Part shown: positions 1 through 5,522 of the stretch, piece by piece
Layout of the letters: every line of letters starts with the position of its first letter
Position numbering within the stretch: the first letter of the stretch is position 1
NCBI GenBank assembly: GCA_030834835.1
Contig: JAUQXD010000607.1
Location: forward strand, 1-5,522
Direction: 5' to 3'
DNA from: Thermoflexales bacterium
GTDB taxonomy: Bacteria; Chloroflexota; Anaerolineae; Fen-1058
Length of the DNA stretch: 5,522 nucleotides
The notes under the pieces: generated by a model
Seen by the model: the letters and a program-made list of their open reading frames with translations, nothing else
Databases searched by the model: none
What the model was told of the DNA's origin: nothing
Translations under genes and position numbers: made by a program

Positions 1-20
1 CCCGTCGAGTTCGGGCGCGC

Positions 21-111
21 TGCCATCGACTGGAAGTCGACGGCAAAGGGTGTTAAGCCCGCGTCGCGGGCTTGCTCTGAGTGGCCGTCGATTTTCAATC
101 GATGGCCACTC
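21..111. repeat. REP/BIME-like element made of three hairpins
   Basis: Three hairpins are visible. Hairpin B (21-45) has 11-bp arms around a 3-nt loop with one A-C mismatch on the plus strand, which reads G-T on the minus strand. The central hairpin (55-73) pairs AAGCCCGC with GCGGGCTT around GTC. Hairpin A has its core at 83-107 and extends to 79-111, a 15-bp stem with one G-T pair and loop TTC. The reverse complement of B matches the core of A at 20 of 25 positions; four of the five differences form two compensated base pairs and the fifth is in the loop. Both outer hairpins lie 9 nt from the central one. Hairpin A overlaps the last two bases of the acetyltransferase stop codon. No T-tract follows on either strand, so it is not a canonical intrinsic terminator, though it could stop transcription or protect the mRNA 3' end. 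The resemblance to REP/BIME elements is inferred from architecture only. Confidence 0.7.
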
Positions 112-646
112 AATGCCCCATCTCGAACTCCGGTGCGTAGCGCACCACGCCCGATACGCCGTCCAGCGCACCGGGTTTCAACTCCAGCAGCAGGGAGGCG
201 TCGTCGGGTACCTCGAAGGCGCAGCGCACGCCGTAACGCGAGGCAGGCACGAAGCCAAAGCGCGGATAGTATTCGGCGTGGCCCACCAGGTTGATGTTGT
301 CGAAGCCCAACTCACGCGCGATCTGAATCCCCGCGCGGATCAACCGTCCGCCGATGCCGTGTCGTTGATGCGGCGGCGCGACGGACACAGGCGCGAGCGT
401 CAACGATTCCCACTCTCGATCGGATCCGACGATGGCCGCGCGCGTGAACAAGATGTGCCCCACAACTTCGCCGTCGAGTTCAGCCACGAGTGCGAGTTCA
501 GGGATATAGGCGGTCGAGTTGCGCAGCCGATTGACGAGGTGCTGCTCGGTGTGATCGCTGATAGGCAGATCGCGGAAGGCCGCTTCCGTGATCTCAAATA
601 CGCGGTCGTAATCGGCGGGTGTTTCCGGTCGAATGGTGAGAGACAT
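110..646 (-). CDS. GNAT-family N-acetyltransferase (YhbS-like)
   Basis: Predicted cytoplasmic acetyl-CoA-dependent N-acetyltransferase of 178 residues; the substrate cannot be told from sequence. The N-terminus (SLTIRPETPADYDRVFEITE) is the usual GNAT beta1-alpha1 opening. Acetyl-CoA-binding motif A lies around residues 84-103, with the pyrophosphate loop QRHGIGG at 94-100. The segment VGHAEYYPRFGF (121-132) is the 'xYYxRFGF' block characteristic of the YhbS-like (COG3153) subgroup. I chose the ATG at 646 because AAGGA lies 6 nt upstream (653-657) and the protein then starts at the family's normal point; an in-frame ATG at 679 would add 11 poorly conserved residues and lacks a good ribosome site. 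The gene follows the lipoprotein gene by 60 bp and has its own candidate promoter in that gap. Its TGA stop overlaps a long hairpin. Family assignment is firm; specific function is unknown. Confidence 0.93.
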   Translation of the reverse strand: MSLTIRPETPADYDRVFEITEAAFRDLPISDHTEQHLVNRLRNSTAYIPELALVAELDGEVVGHILFTRAAIVGSDREWESLTLAPVSVAPPHQRHGIGGRLIRAGIQIARELGFDNINLVGHAEYYPRFGFVPASRYGVRCAFEVPDDASLLLELKPGALDGVSGVVRYAPEFEMGH

Positions 647-677
647 CGCAATTCCTTTCAAGCATGGATTTGCAAGC

Positions 678-706
678 ATTATGCCCGATCAGGCTGATTG
701 CTGCAA
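678..706 (-). promoter_or_regulatory. Candidate sigma70-type promoter for the acetyltransferase gene
   Basis: On the minus strand TTGCAG (706-701) and CATAAT (683-678) are separated by 17 bp. The -10 box matches TATAAT at 5 of 6 positions; the -35 box matches only TTG. A start of transcription near 671 would give a leader of about 25 nt before the ATG at 646. The -35 box begins directly after the lipoprotein stop codon, and no terminator separates the two genes, so read-through is also possible. Confidence 0.4.
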
Positions 707-1462
707 TTATTGCGTGAAATAGAACGTCCGCAACATAGCGCGGAAGGTCGCTTCATAATTGGGCCAATTATCATTGGGAATAGCCTGTGTGATGATCAGC
801 CAGGTCAGGCCGGCGTGCCGCGAGATGGTGACCCAGCCGTGCGAACCGTCGCTCGGATCAGAGAACAGGCCGCGCAGTGCTTCTTCGCCGCCTAATGTAA
901 CGACGTCTGGAGAAGCCAGTGTTACACGCGGAAAACTCGCGGCGAAGGCGTCCCAGCGGACTTGCAGGCTGTCGTCGGGATTGGTCGACGGGCTGACGCC
1001 GATCATGAGCTGCGCTCCGGTCTGCCGGCCGCTGGAGGCCAGATCAGGACTGCTGATGGAGACCAACGGGGCCTGCGCACTGACCTGCCACGCGCCCGGA
1101 TAGGCGACCGAGACACCCATGCCCGTGAACGTTTGTCGATCGGCGATGGGATCAATAGTAGGTTTGGGCGTAGTCGAAGGGGCCTTGGTGACAGGCTTCG
1201 GCGTGAAGGTGAGTGTCGGCTCGGTTGTTGCCGTAGCCGTCGGTTGAGGTGTGTTAGTCGCGGTCGCGGTTGGCACCGGCGTCGAAGTTGCGGTGGGCAC
1301 GGTGGTCGCGGTAGGAGTGGGTTCCGTTGTGACTGTGGGCGGCGTGGTCGGGCTGGTCGTCGCAGTGGCGGTCGGCGCGGGTGTGGCGGCGCTGCCGCAG
1401 CCCGTCAGCAGCAACGCGAGCATGACACAGAGATATACAAACCAGGTGTTTCGATGGGACAT
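707..1462 (-). CDS. Lipoprotein with Pro/Thr-rich linker and PsbP-like C-terminal domain
   Basis: Predicted secreted, lipid-anchored protein of 251 residues. Residues 1-22 form a type II signal peptide: short positive start, hydrophobic core FVYLCVMLALLL, and lipobox LLTGC with the acylated Cys at 22. Residues about 25-105 are a low-complexity linker of Pro, Thr, Ala and Val with repeated PTATAT-like units, as is typical of Chloroflexota surface proteins. Residues about 112-250 form a compact domain beginning GMGVSVAYPGAWQV and including a GGEEALRGLF turn and a Trp-rich end (HGWVTISRHAGLTWLIITQAIP). This pattern resembles the PsbP/MOG1-like fold seen in many small bacterial lipoproteins; that is a fold-level impression, not a proven homology. 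GAGGT at 1468-1472 lies 5 nt before the ATG. The gene starts 51 bp after the M50 protease gene with no promoter or terminator seen, so cotranscription is likely. Function is unknown; a sensor or binding role at the cell surface is possible. Confidence 0.88.
   Translation of the reverse strand: MSHRNTWFVYLCVMLALLLTGCGSAATPAPTATATTSPTTPPTVTTEPTPTATTVPTATSTPVPTATATNTPQPTATATTEPTLTFTPKPVTKAPSTTPKPTIDPIADRQTFTGMGVSVAYPGAWQVSAQAPLVSISSPDLASSGRQTGAQLMIGVSPSTNPDDSLQVRWDAFAASFPRVTLASPDVVTLGGEEALRGLFSDPSDGSHGWVTISRHAGLTWLIITQAIPNDNWPNYEATFRAMLRTFYFTQ
1148..1390. repeat. Low-complexity coding tract (Pro/Thr/Ala linker)
   Basis: This stretch codes on the minus strand for the lipoprotein linker and is built from short degenerate repeats of CCN/ACN/GCN codons. 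On the plus strand it reads as a G/T-rich run of 'gtggtcgcggt'-like units and gives a false Val/Gly-rich open frame. Repeat units are imperfect and vary at third positions, so they do not look like a recent tandem duplication, but the tract is a plausible site of length variation between strains. Confidence 0.75.
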
Positions 1463-1513
1463 GATTAACCTCGATTGGGTTGAGATAGGTGTGGGTGAGT
1501 GGTCGATCCGTCA

Positions 1514-2644
1514 TCAGTGAATCGACACGGTATAGACGGCTTGCACCACGACGACCGATGCCAGCGTCAGGACATACAACGCCGTCAGGCTGAATGTCTC
1601 TCGCGGTGTAGGGCGTTTGGCAGTGGCCTGCGCCCAGGCGTGATAGGCATATTGGGCGATCGTCCTGGGTTTGTCCGACTGCGCCTCATCACGGATCAGG
1701 TCGATGAGTTCAGTCGTGACAGCGGCTGGAATTTGCCCGTTGTCGCTGGCCGCCTGCCCGATCGGACTGGTGCGAACCCGATTGGCCAGATTGTTTGCCC
1801 GGGCCAGATGCCAGAGTCCACCCAATGCGATGCCGGAAACTGTGCTCAGCTGATTGATACGCACCACAAATGTCAAGGCAAACAGCCCCGCCGCGATCAG
1901 CCCCTGCAACAGCCATTGAAGGCGATAGGTGCGGCGCGGCAGCAAGCCAAAGACAAATCGCCCACCGTCCAGCGGGTAGACCGGCATCAGATTGAGCGCG
2001 TTGATGATCACAAACAGCTCGGCCAGTTCACGCCAGAGGTCGAGCCGCGTCTGCAGGAAGATCAGGCCGCACCCATAGCCGATAAGAATGCCGGGCAACG
2101 GCCCCAATAGATAAATCACCGATTCCTGAAAGACCGAACCGTGGCCATAGCCGGACACGGCTGCGCCGAACAGGGGAATGAAGAACATCTTCAGATTGCG
2201 ATAGCCATAGTGCCGCATCGCCAGATAGTGACCGGCTTCGTGGATGACCAGCACCAACAGGATGCTGAGTAGCGTAATCGACGTATAACTCTTCAAAGCC
2301 AGCGTCAGCAGCCAACCGACGATCACGAAGGCCGCCAACGACAACCCGAAGACGCGCAGCTGCGCCTTCCAGTCGATGGATTGAGTCTGAAGTTTAGCCA
2401 GTGCCGCCAGCGTTTGCTCGCGAATTTCGGCGTCGGCTTGCGCCGTGGGGTTAGTCTGCACCTCAGCCTCAACCGGCTGCGCCACATCAGTCTGTGCCGC
2501 AACGTCAAGTTGCGCCTCGTCTGACAGGACTCTCGGCAGCAAAATGGGCACGCTGGGGTTCAGCCGTGAAATCAGTGGTGCTGCGCCGCTCTCAGTGGCG
2601 AGGCGGCGTACGGGGCGTGAGACTGGACTCGGTTCGGTCTGCAT
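1514..2644 (-). CDS. Site-2-protease-family (M50) intramembrane zinc metalloprotease
   Basis: Predicted multi-pass membrane protease of 376 residues that would cleave membrane-embedded substrates. The zinc-binding motif HEAGH lies at 135-139 inside a hydrophobic helix (about 122-145), with Glu136 as the catalytic base. The second M50 signature NLMPVYPLDGG (218-228) supplies the third zinc ligand, Asp226. Further hydrophobic segments lie near 97-116, 172-196, 203-217, 242-262 and 352-371. The segment GPLPGILIGYG (181-191) fits the conserved GP-rich helix of the family. Both signatures are intact, so the enzyme should be active. Residues 1-95 are a hydrophilic Ala/Gln/Thr-rich extension without a recognised domain; no PDZ or CBS domain is visible. 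The ATG at 2644 has no clear Shine-Dalgarno sequence, so the start is less certain than for the neighbours, though the promoter upstream fits it. The gene ends in TGATGA and is followed by the lipoprotein gene after 51 bp. Substrate and role are unknown. Confidence 0.93.
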   Translation of the reverse strand: MQTEPSPVSRPVRRLATESGAAPLISRLNPSVPILLPRVLSDEAQLDVAAQTDVAQPVEAEVQTNPTAQADAEIREQTLAALAKLQTQSIDWKAQLRVFGLSLAAFVIVGWLLTLALKSYTSITLLSILLVLVIHEAGHYLAMRHYGYRNLKMFFIPLFGAAVSGYGHGSVFQESVIYLLGPLPGILIGYGCGLIFLQTRLDLWRELAELFVIINALNLMPVYPLDGGRFVFGLLPRRTYRLQWLLQGLIAAGLFALTFVVRINQLSTVSGIALGGLWHLARANNLANRVRTSPIGQAASDNGQIPAAVTTELIDLIRDEAQSDKPRTIAQYAYHAWAQATAKRPTPRETFSLTALYVLTLASVVVVQAVYTVSIH

Positions 2645-2684
2645 GATGTGGGTTTATGCTCGGAACAGCCTGAACAACTCACCC

Positions 2685-2713
2685 ATTGTGCGGGGAATGC
2701 GCCTCCCTGTCAA
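2685..2713 (-). promoter_or_regulatory. Sigma70-type promoter for the M50 protease-lipoprotein unit
   Basis: On the minus strand a perfect -35 box TTGACA (2713-2708) is followed after 17 bp by CACAAT (2690-2685), matching TATAAT at 4 of 6 positions. Transcription would start near 2678, about 34 nt before the ATG at 2644. The site lies between the terminator of the preceding unit and the protease gene, as expected. A 10-bp palindrome AATACGTATT (2712-2721) overlaps the upstream edge of the -35 box and could be an operator. A second weaker candidate lies upstream: ATGACA (2758-2753), 18 bp, TGTTAT (2734-2729). Confidence 0.6.
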
Positions 2714-2778
2714 TACGTATTTCTACTGATAACATTCGTCACCCGGCGGCCCTGTCATTTGACACCCCGCTGTCCCTT

Positions 2779-2809
2779 AAAAAACACGAAGCCGACCTGC
2801 GTCGGCTTC
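2779..2809 (-). terminator. Rho-independent terminator of the DUF2264-membrane protein unit
   Basis: Read on the minus strand, GAAGCCGAC (2809-2801), a 4-nt loop GCAG and GTCGGCTTC (2796-2788) form a perfect 9-bp stem, followed by GTG and a run of six T (2784-2779). It lies about 40 bp past the stop codon at 2851, the usual place for an intrinsic terminator. A smaller stem CGGC/GCCG lies between at 2828-2839. On the plus strand no T-run follows, so it acts one way only. Confidence 0.88.
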
Positions 2810-2850
2810 TGGGGTGGTTCGAACTCGCGGCTTCAGCCGGAAACCGCCAA

Positions 2851-3330
2851 CTATTTTGTGGCCGCCGGGCGAGGCTTCGTCGCTTGCTCCAACAGCGCCG
2901 CGGTCTGCTGCGTGTTGGCGCTGACTTCGCGCAGCACCAGCGTCAGCTGCGCGAGATCGTTCTGGAGGGCGGACAGGTCTGGTGTAGCGGCACTGGCCGG
3001 CGCCAGGTTGTCCAGCCGCCGCGCGGTGAACTGGCTGCTGATGGCCAGATCGATAAACAGTTTGATCAATTCGCTGAGGACCAGATAAACGATGCCCGTC
3101 AAGCCCGCGCCCACGAATAACACCAGACCGCTGATGAGGCCGGACGCCATCGCGAGCACGCCGAAACTAAAGTTGTAACCGCCGCCTTTAGGAGCCAGCG
3201 CGCCACCAATCGAGATCAACGCCAGCACACTTCCGATGATAATGATCAGCCAGCCGATGAAACGCAAGATGCGAGCCAGCGTGTACAACAGTTGATACCG
3301 CCGAACCAGGGTGCGACCAGTGTCATTCAT
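2851..3330 (-). CDS. Small two-helix membrane protein with coiled-coil-like C-terminal tail
   Basis: I do not recognise the family. The 159-residue protein has a basic N-terminus (RTLVRRYQ), a first hydrophobic segment at about 22-45 (FIGWLIIIIGSVLALISIGG), a short Lys/Gly loop (APKGGG, 46-51), a second long hydrophobic region at about 55-95 and a soluble tail. The tail has an Ala/Pro-rich hinge (108-116) and then a heptad-like stretch (117-150) rich in Leu, Gln and Asn (ALQNDLAQLTLVLREVS), which may pair as a coiled coil. Positive charges at the start suggest both ends face the cytoplasm. I placed the start at the ATG at 3330, with AAGGA 11 nt upstream; the alternative TTG at 3360 directly abuts the previous stop codon and has no good ribosome site. 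It lies 30 bp downstream of the DUF2264 gene and before a strong terminator, so the two are likely one operon. A scaffold or anchor role is only a guess. Confidence 0.8.
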   Translation of the reverse strand: MNDTGRTLVRRYQLLYTLARILRFIGWLIIIIGSVLALISIGGALAPKGGGYNFSFGVLAMASGLISGLVLFVGAGLTGIVYLVLSELIKLFIDLAISSQFTARRLDNLAPASAATPDLSALQNDLAQLTLVLREVSANTQQTAALLEQATKPRPAATK

Positions 3331-3341
3331 GCCGTTAACCG

Positions 3342-3346
3342 TCCTT
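3342..3346 (-). promoter_or_regulatory. Ribosome binding site deciding the start of the small membrane protein
   Basis: AAGGA on the minus strand lies 11 nt before the ATG at 3330. The spacing is on the long side. It falls inside the 30-bp gap after the DUF2264 stop codon and favours this ATG over the TTG at 3360. Confidence 0.55.
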
Positions 3347-3360
3347 AAGGATATCGGCAA

Positions 3361-5415
3361 TCAGCAGGTGCGATTGCCGTCGATGTTTACAAAGTCGATC
3401 AGGTATTGTTCGCCGTTCGATAGCGTCAGCGTGGCCCCCAGCGGTGAATAAGACGGAGTCATGTCCATGATCTTGATCGCCTTGATGGGCGACAACTCCT
3501 CGTCGGTCCAATCTGTATCATCGGTTTTGTGGAGCAGCACTGTGATCATCAGTTCCATGGCCGGATTCTTACCTGTGCGCTGTTTAGTCGCATACACAAC
3601 CGTGCTTTCGTCGGCTTCGGCATTGCGGCCGCGATGCACCAGAGTGTTGATGCTATCCCAGCCGTGATAGACGATCAGCGCCACTTGCCGGCCCGGAATG
3701 GCGGCGGTGATAACCTTTCGCGCATCATCTTCAAACTGACGCACGACCGCCGCCTGACCGTTCAGGTGCGGCAGCCCATAATGCCCCAGTGTCAACTCGT
3801 GCTCGAAGGCCAGGCGGGATCGATCGACCCGGATGACGCCGCCGGGAATGGTGATTTCGGCCAGATCGATGATGTAGCCGACGCCGTTGTTGGGCGGCTT
3901 CCGCATGATCGCCTGCCGGTAGATCACGCCATCGCGTTCCCCGTTGTAGAGCATACTCTGCGACGTGGTGAATTCGGCGTTTTGGTCGGCGGCATTGCGC
4001 AGAGCCTGGCCGGTGAGATAGAAGTTGATGTCGTCGCCGCGCACATCGCGCGGATCTAAACTGCGAAAACTGTATTCCATGGCCGTTCCGCCGCGCGGAT
4101 TGTGATCTTCCCACGGGAAGTGCGTGTTGAACGCCAGCTTGGAATAGTTGTGATCGTCGTAATAGACTTTGCCGGGAATGATTTCCGACGTGCCGGTCTG
4201 GCCGTGATTGACCAGCACCAGCCCCGGCTTGTCGAGGATCGATCGGACCGACTTATCGCCGAGTTGCTCCCACAGGCCGTCGTTTTCTTTCGCCGTCCAG
4301 AAGGGCGAATCGACGGGCAAGGCCAGACAGACAAACGGCAGGAACATGATGAAGGGGCTGGCCGCGCAGCTGTAGTTTTGCAGCACAAATTCGCGATGTG
4401 CATAAAAGCCGAGGCTGGGAATGTCGTTGTCGTAGAAGTCTTCGCGCGTGACAAACTGGAGGATGGACCCCGAACACAGCCGCCTGGCCCACCCGGCATC
4501 GAGCGGAGGCGTGCCCTTTAGCATGAACGAGATGGGGAAGCCGCCGGAAATCCACGTTCGATAGCAAATGCTGCGCGCCCACATATTGACGTAGCCGTCG
4601 CGGCCAAAGAAGTTGGGATACGTCTTCATCAATTCGTGCGCGGATTTCTCGATGGCGGCGGCGATGTCGGGATAGTACTCGTCGCCAAAGGCACGATTCC
4701 AGATGGTGCCATACACGACAAACAGGCTGATGGTGTAATAGTTGTACGTCTGCTCCAGGTACCAGCCGTCGCCCGAATGATAGGACGCCACCCACAAGAG
4801 ATGACTCTTCAGCAAGTCGTCGTCGATGGCATAGCCGTGCTTCTTCAGGAACGACAACGTCACGATGTTGAAGATGCGCCAGTTGTTCTGCGTGGTTCGA
4901 TGATGCGCCCACTTCGAGATGGTGATCGCCATCTCGTCTTTTTGCTGTTGAGTGAAGTACGGCCAGATGACATTCGGCAGCAGCAGCAAGGTCTTGAACA
5001 GACCGCCAAACTCGCACGTAAATTGATAGGTCGCATCGGGCAGGTCTTCTGGCAGCGGCAATGAATTGATGTGCCCCGGCGTGAGGGCGTTATACAAGTG
5101 CAAACAGTAATAGTCTCGCAACTTGATGCCGTTGATGGCGATGTCCGGCTCGACGTGCATCAGCGGGCCGGCCAGCGTCAGCGTTCGTTCCAGCGCTTCG
5201 AATTCCGCCGAGCGATAACGCCACGCGGGATCATCGGGCTGCGGATACGTCTTGCCCGGCACGACCGGAAACGCGATCGGCGTCTCGATCGAAGCGACGT
5301 GCTTGAAGGCCCGTTCCAGCAGGTATCTGGCGAGATCAATGTAATGCTGCCGCGTCATCCCGGTGTGGGGACTCAAGTCAAAGTCAGGTGATTTGATTTC
5401 GTAGGCGTTTGGCAT
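3361..5415 (-). CDS. DUF2264 domain-containing protein, probable carbohydrate-active enzyme
   Basis: 684-residue protein with no signal peptide or membrane segment, so probably cytoplasmic. It carries the landmark blocks I associate with DUF2264 (PF10022): a helical opening (21-40, then ALERTLTLAGPLM at 74-86), NNWRIFN (177-183), GDGWYLEQTYNYYTISLFVVYG (215-236), GRDGYVNMWARSICYRT (271-287) and NYSCAASPF...LALPVDSPFW (347-372). Together these suggest an alpha/alpha-toroid N-terminal domain. Residues from about 400 look beta-rich (for example HELTLGHYGLPHLNG, 539-553) and would form the C-terminal sandwich seen in polysaccharide lyases and related hydrolases. Some DUF2264 proteins have, to my recollection, been assigned to glycoside hydrolase family GH154 with beta-glucuronidase activity; I cannot confirm it applies here. 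Asp215, Glu221 and Tyr226/227 are candidate active-site residues by conservation only. The ATG at 5415 is preceded by AGGAG at 11 nt; the in-frame TTG at 5457 lies in a G-rich hairpin and is unlikely. No transporter or sugar regulator is nearby in the window. Confidence 0.85.
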   Translation of the reverse strand: MPNAYEIKSPDFDLSPHTGMTRQHYIDLARYLLERAFKHVASIETPIAFPVVPGKTYPQPDDPAWRYRSAEFEALERTLTLAGPLMHVEPDIAINGIKLRDYYCLHLYNALTPGHINSLPLPEDLPDATYQFTCEFGGLFKTLLLLPNVIWPYFTQQQKDEMAITISKWAHHRTTQNNWRIFNIVTLSFLKKHGYAIDDDLLKSHLLWVASYHSGDGWYLEQTYNYYTISLFVVYGTIWNRAFGDEYYPDIAAAIEKSAHELMKTYPNFFGRDGYVNMWARSICYRTWISGGFPISFMLKGTPPLDAGWARRLCSGSILQFVTREDFYDNDIPSLGFYAHREFVLQNYSCAASPFIMFLPFVCLALPVDSPFWTAKENDGLWEQLGDKSVRSILDKPGLVLVNHGQTGTSEIIPGKVYYDDHNYSKLAFNTHFPWEDHNPRGGTAMEYSFRSLDPRDVRGDDINFYLTGQALRNAADQNAEFTTSQSMLYNGERDGVIYRQAIMRKPPNNGVGYIIDLAEITIPGGVIRVDRSRLAFEHELTLGHYGLPHLNGQAAVVRQFEDDARKVITAAIPGRQVALIVYHGWDSINTLVHRGRNAEADESTVVYATKQRTGKNPAMELMITVLLHKTDDTDWTDEELSPIKAIKIMDMTPSYSPLGATLTLSNGEQYLIDFVNIDGNRTC

Positions 5416-5426
5416 GCTGAAGTTGT

Positions 5427-5431
5427 CTCCT
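5427..5431 (-). promoter_or_regulatory. Ribosome binding site deciding the start of the DUF2264 gene
   Basis: AGGAG on the minus strand lies 11 nt before the ATG at 5415, the same spacing as in the next gene of the unit. It supports this start over the upstream TTG at 5457. No promoter for the gene is recognisable between here and the window end, so it probably lies beyond. Confidence 0.6.
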
Positions 5432-5457
5432 GATGGGCAGCGTGGCCCCCCTCCCAA

Positions 5458-5495
5458 CCTCCCCCCGTTCGGGACTGCATCCGAACAGGGGGAGG
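5458..5495. repeat. C/G-rich intergenic hairpin
   Basis: The arms 5458-5472 and 5481-5495 are complementary at 14 of 15 positions (one C-A mismatch at 5466/5487) around the 8-nt loop GACTGCAT. The arms contain CCTCCCCC/GGGGGAGG and GTTCGG/CCGAAC. No T-tract follows on either strand, so it is not a standard terminator. A further CCCTCCCCTGT run (5505-5515) resembles the arm sequence and may start a second hairpin cut off by the window end. The hairpin lies in the 5' leader region of the DUF2264 gene, or between it and an upstream gene outside the window. It looks like a dispersed intergenic repeat. Confidence 0.65.
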
Positions 5496-5522
5496 AGTCG
5501 CATTCCCTCCCCTGTCGATACG

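Noticed and set aside
647..679. ATG at 679 as start of the acetyltransferase
   Set aside because: It would lie within or at the edge of the candidate -10 box, lacks a ribosome site and adds residues before the normal GNAT start. A 7-bp direct repeat ATGCTTG here seems to be chance.
50..697. Plus-strand open frame of 215 codons opposite the acetyltransferase
   Set aside because: Its translation is Arg-rich and matches no fold, while the minus strand carries clear GNAT motifs and a good ribosome site.
1251..1520. Plus-strand open frame coding a Val/Gly-rich peptide
   Set aside because: It is the antisense of the Pro/Thr/Ala linker codons of the lipoprotein, which has a lipobox, a ribosome site and a folded domain. 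The plus-strand frame has no credible start signal or family.
2810..2830. GGTTCGAAC, resembling a tRNA T-loop
   Set aside because: The flanking bases do not pair as a T-stem and no anticodon or acceptor stem can be built on either strand. The 8-bp palindrome GTTCGAAC is probably chance sequence before the terminator.
3331..3360. TTG at 3360 as start of the small membrane protein
   Set aside because: It abuts the preceding stop codon and has no Shine-Dalgarno sequence, whereas the ATG at 3330 has AAGGA upstream.
5416..5457. TTG at 5457 as start of the DUF2264 gene
   Set aside because: The added 14 residues are translated from G-rich hairpin-flanking DNA, and the ATG at 5415 has AGGAG upstream.
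5458..5495. Hairpin as an intrinsic terminator
   Set aside because: No T-run follows on either strand, so the standard criterion fails.
1..5522. CRISPR array, insertion sequence or defence system
   Set aside because: No regularly spaced direct repeats, no transposase or nuclease motif and no target-site duplication were seen; all five genes fit ordinary enzyme, membrane or surface roles.

Overview
The window looks like chromosomal DNA from a GC-rich bacterium, most plausibly a member of the Chloroflexota (Anaerolineae or Chloroflexia type). The main clue is a lipoprotein with a long Pro/Thr/Ala linker of the 'PTATATxTP' kind, which is very common in that phylum. The C-rich intergenic hairpins and a mixture of ordinary housekeeping-type genes fit the same origin. 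This assignment is inference from protein style; there is no rRNA or marker gene to confirm it.

All five genes I can support lie on the minus strand, so the window reads biologically from right to left. From the right end: (1) a C/G-rich hairpin in the leader; (2) a 684-residue DUF2264-family protein (5415-3361), a predicted cytoplasmic enzyme of the carbohydrate-active type; (3) 30 bp later, a small two-helix membrane protein with a coiled-coil tail (3330-2851), unrecognised; (4) a textbook intrinsic terminator (2809-2779) closing this first unit; (5) a promoter with a perfect -35 box (2713-2685); (6) a site-2-protease-like M50 intramembrane metalloprotease (2644-1514); (7) 51 bp later, a Pro/Thr-rich lipoprotein with a PsbP-like C-terminal domain (1462-707), probably cotranscribed with the protease; (8) a GNAT acetyltransferase (646-110) with its own candidate promoter; (9) a symmetric three-hairpin repeat element (21-111) that overlaps the acetyltransferase stop codon.

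The genes do not form an obvious single pathway. Two transcription units are well delimited by the terminator and promoter: DUF2264 plus membrane protein, and M50 protease plus lipoprotein (with the acetyltransferase following, possibly from its own promoter). No mobile element, CRISPR array, tRNA or rRNA is present. No stretch longer than 300 bases lacks a gene.

The most interesting non-coding signal is the element at 21-111. Two outer hairpins are inverted copies of each other, 20 of 25 bases identical. Every stem difference is a compensated base pair, a G-T wobble is kept at the same position, and both sit exactly 9 nt from a central 8-bp hairpin. This is a mosaic REP/BIME-like structure that may be dispersed in the genome.
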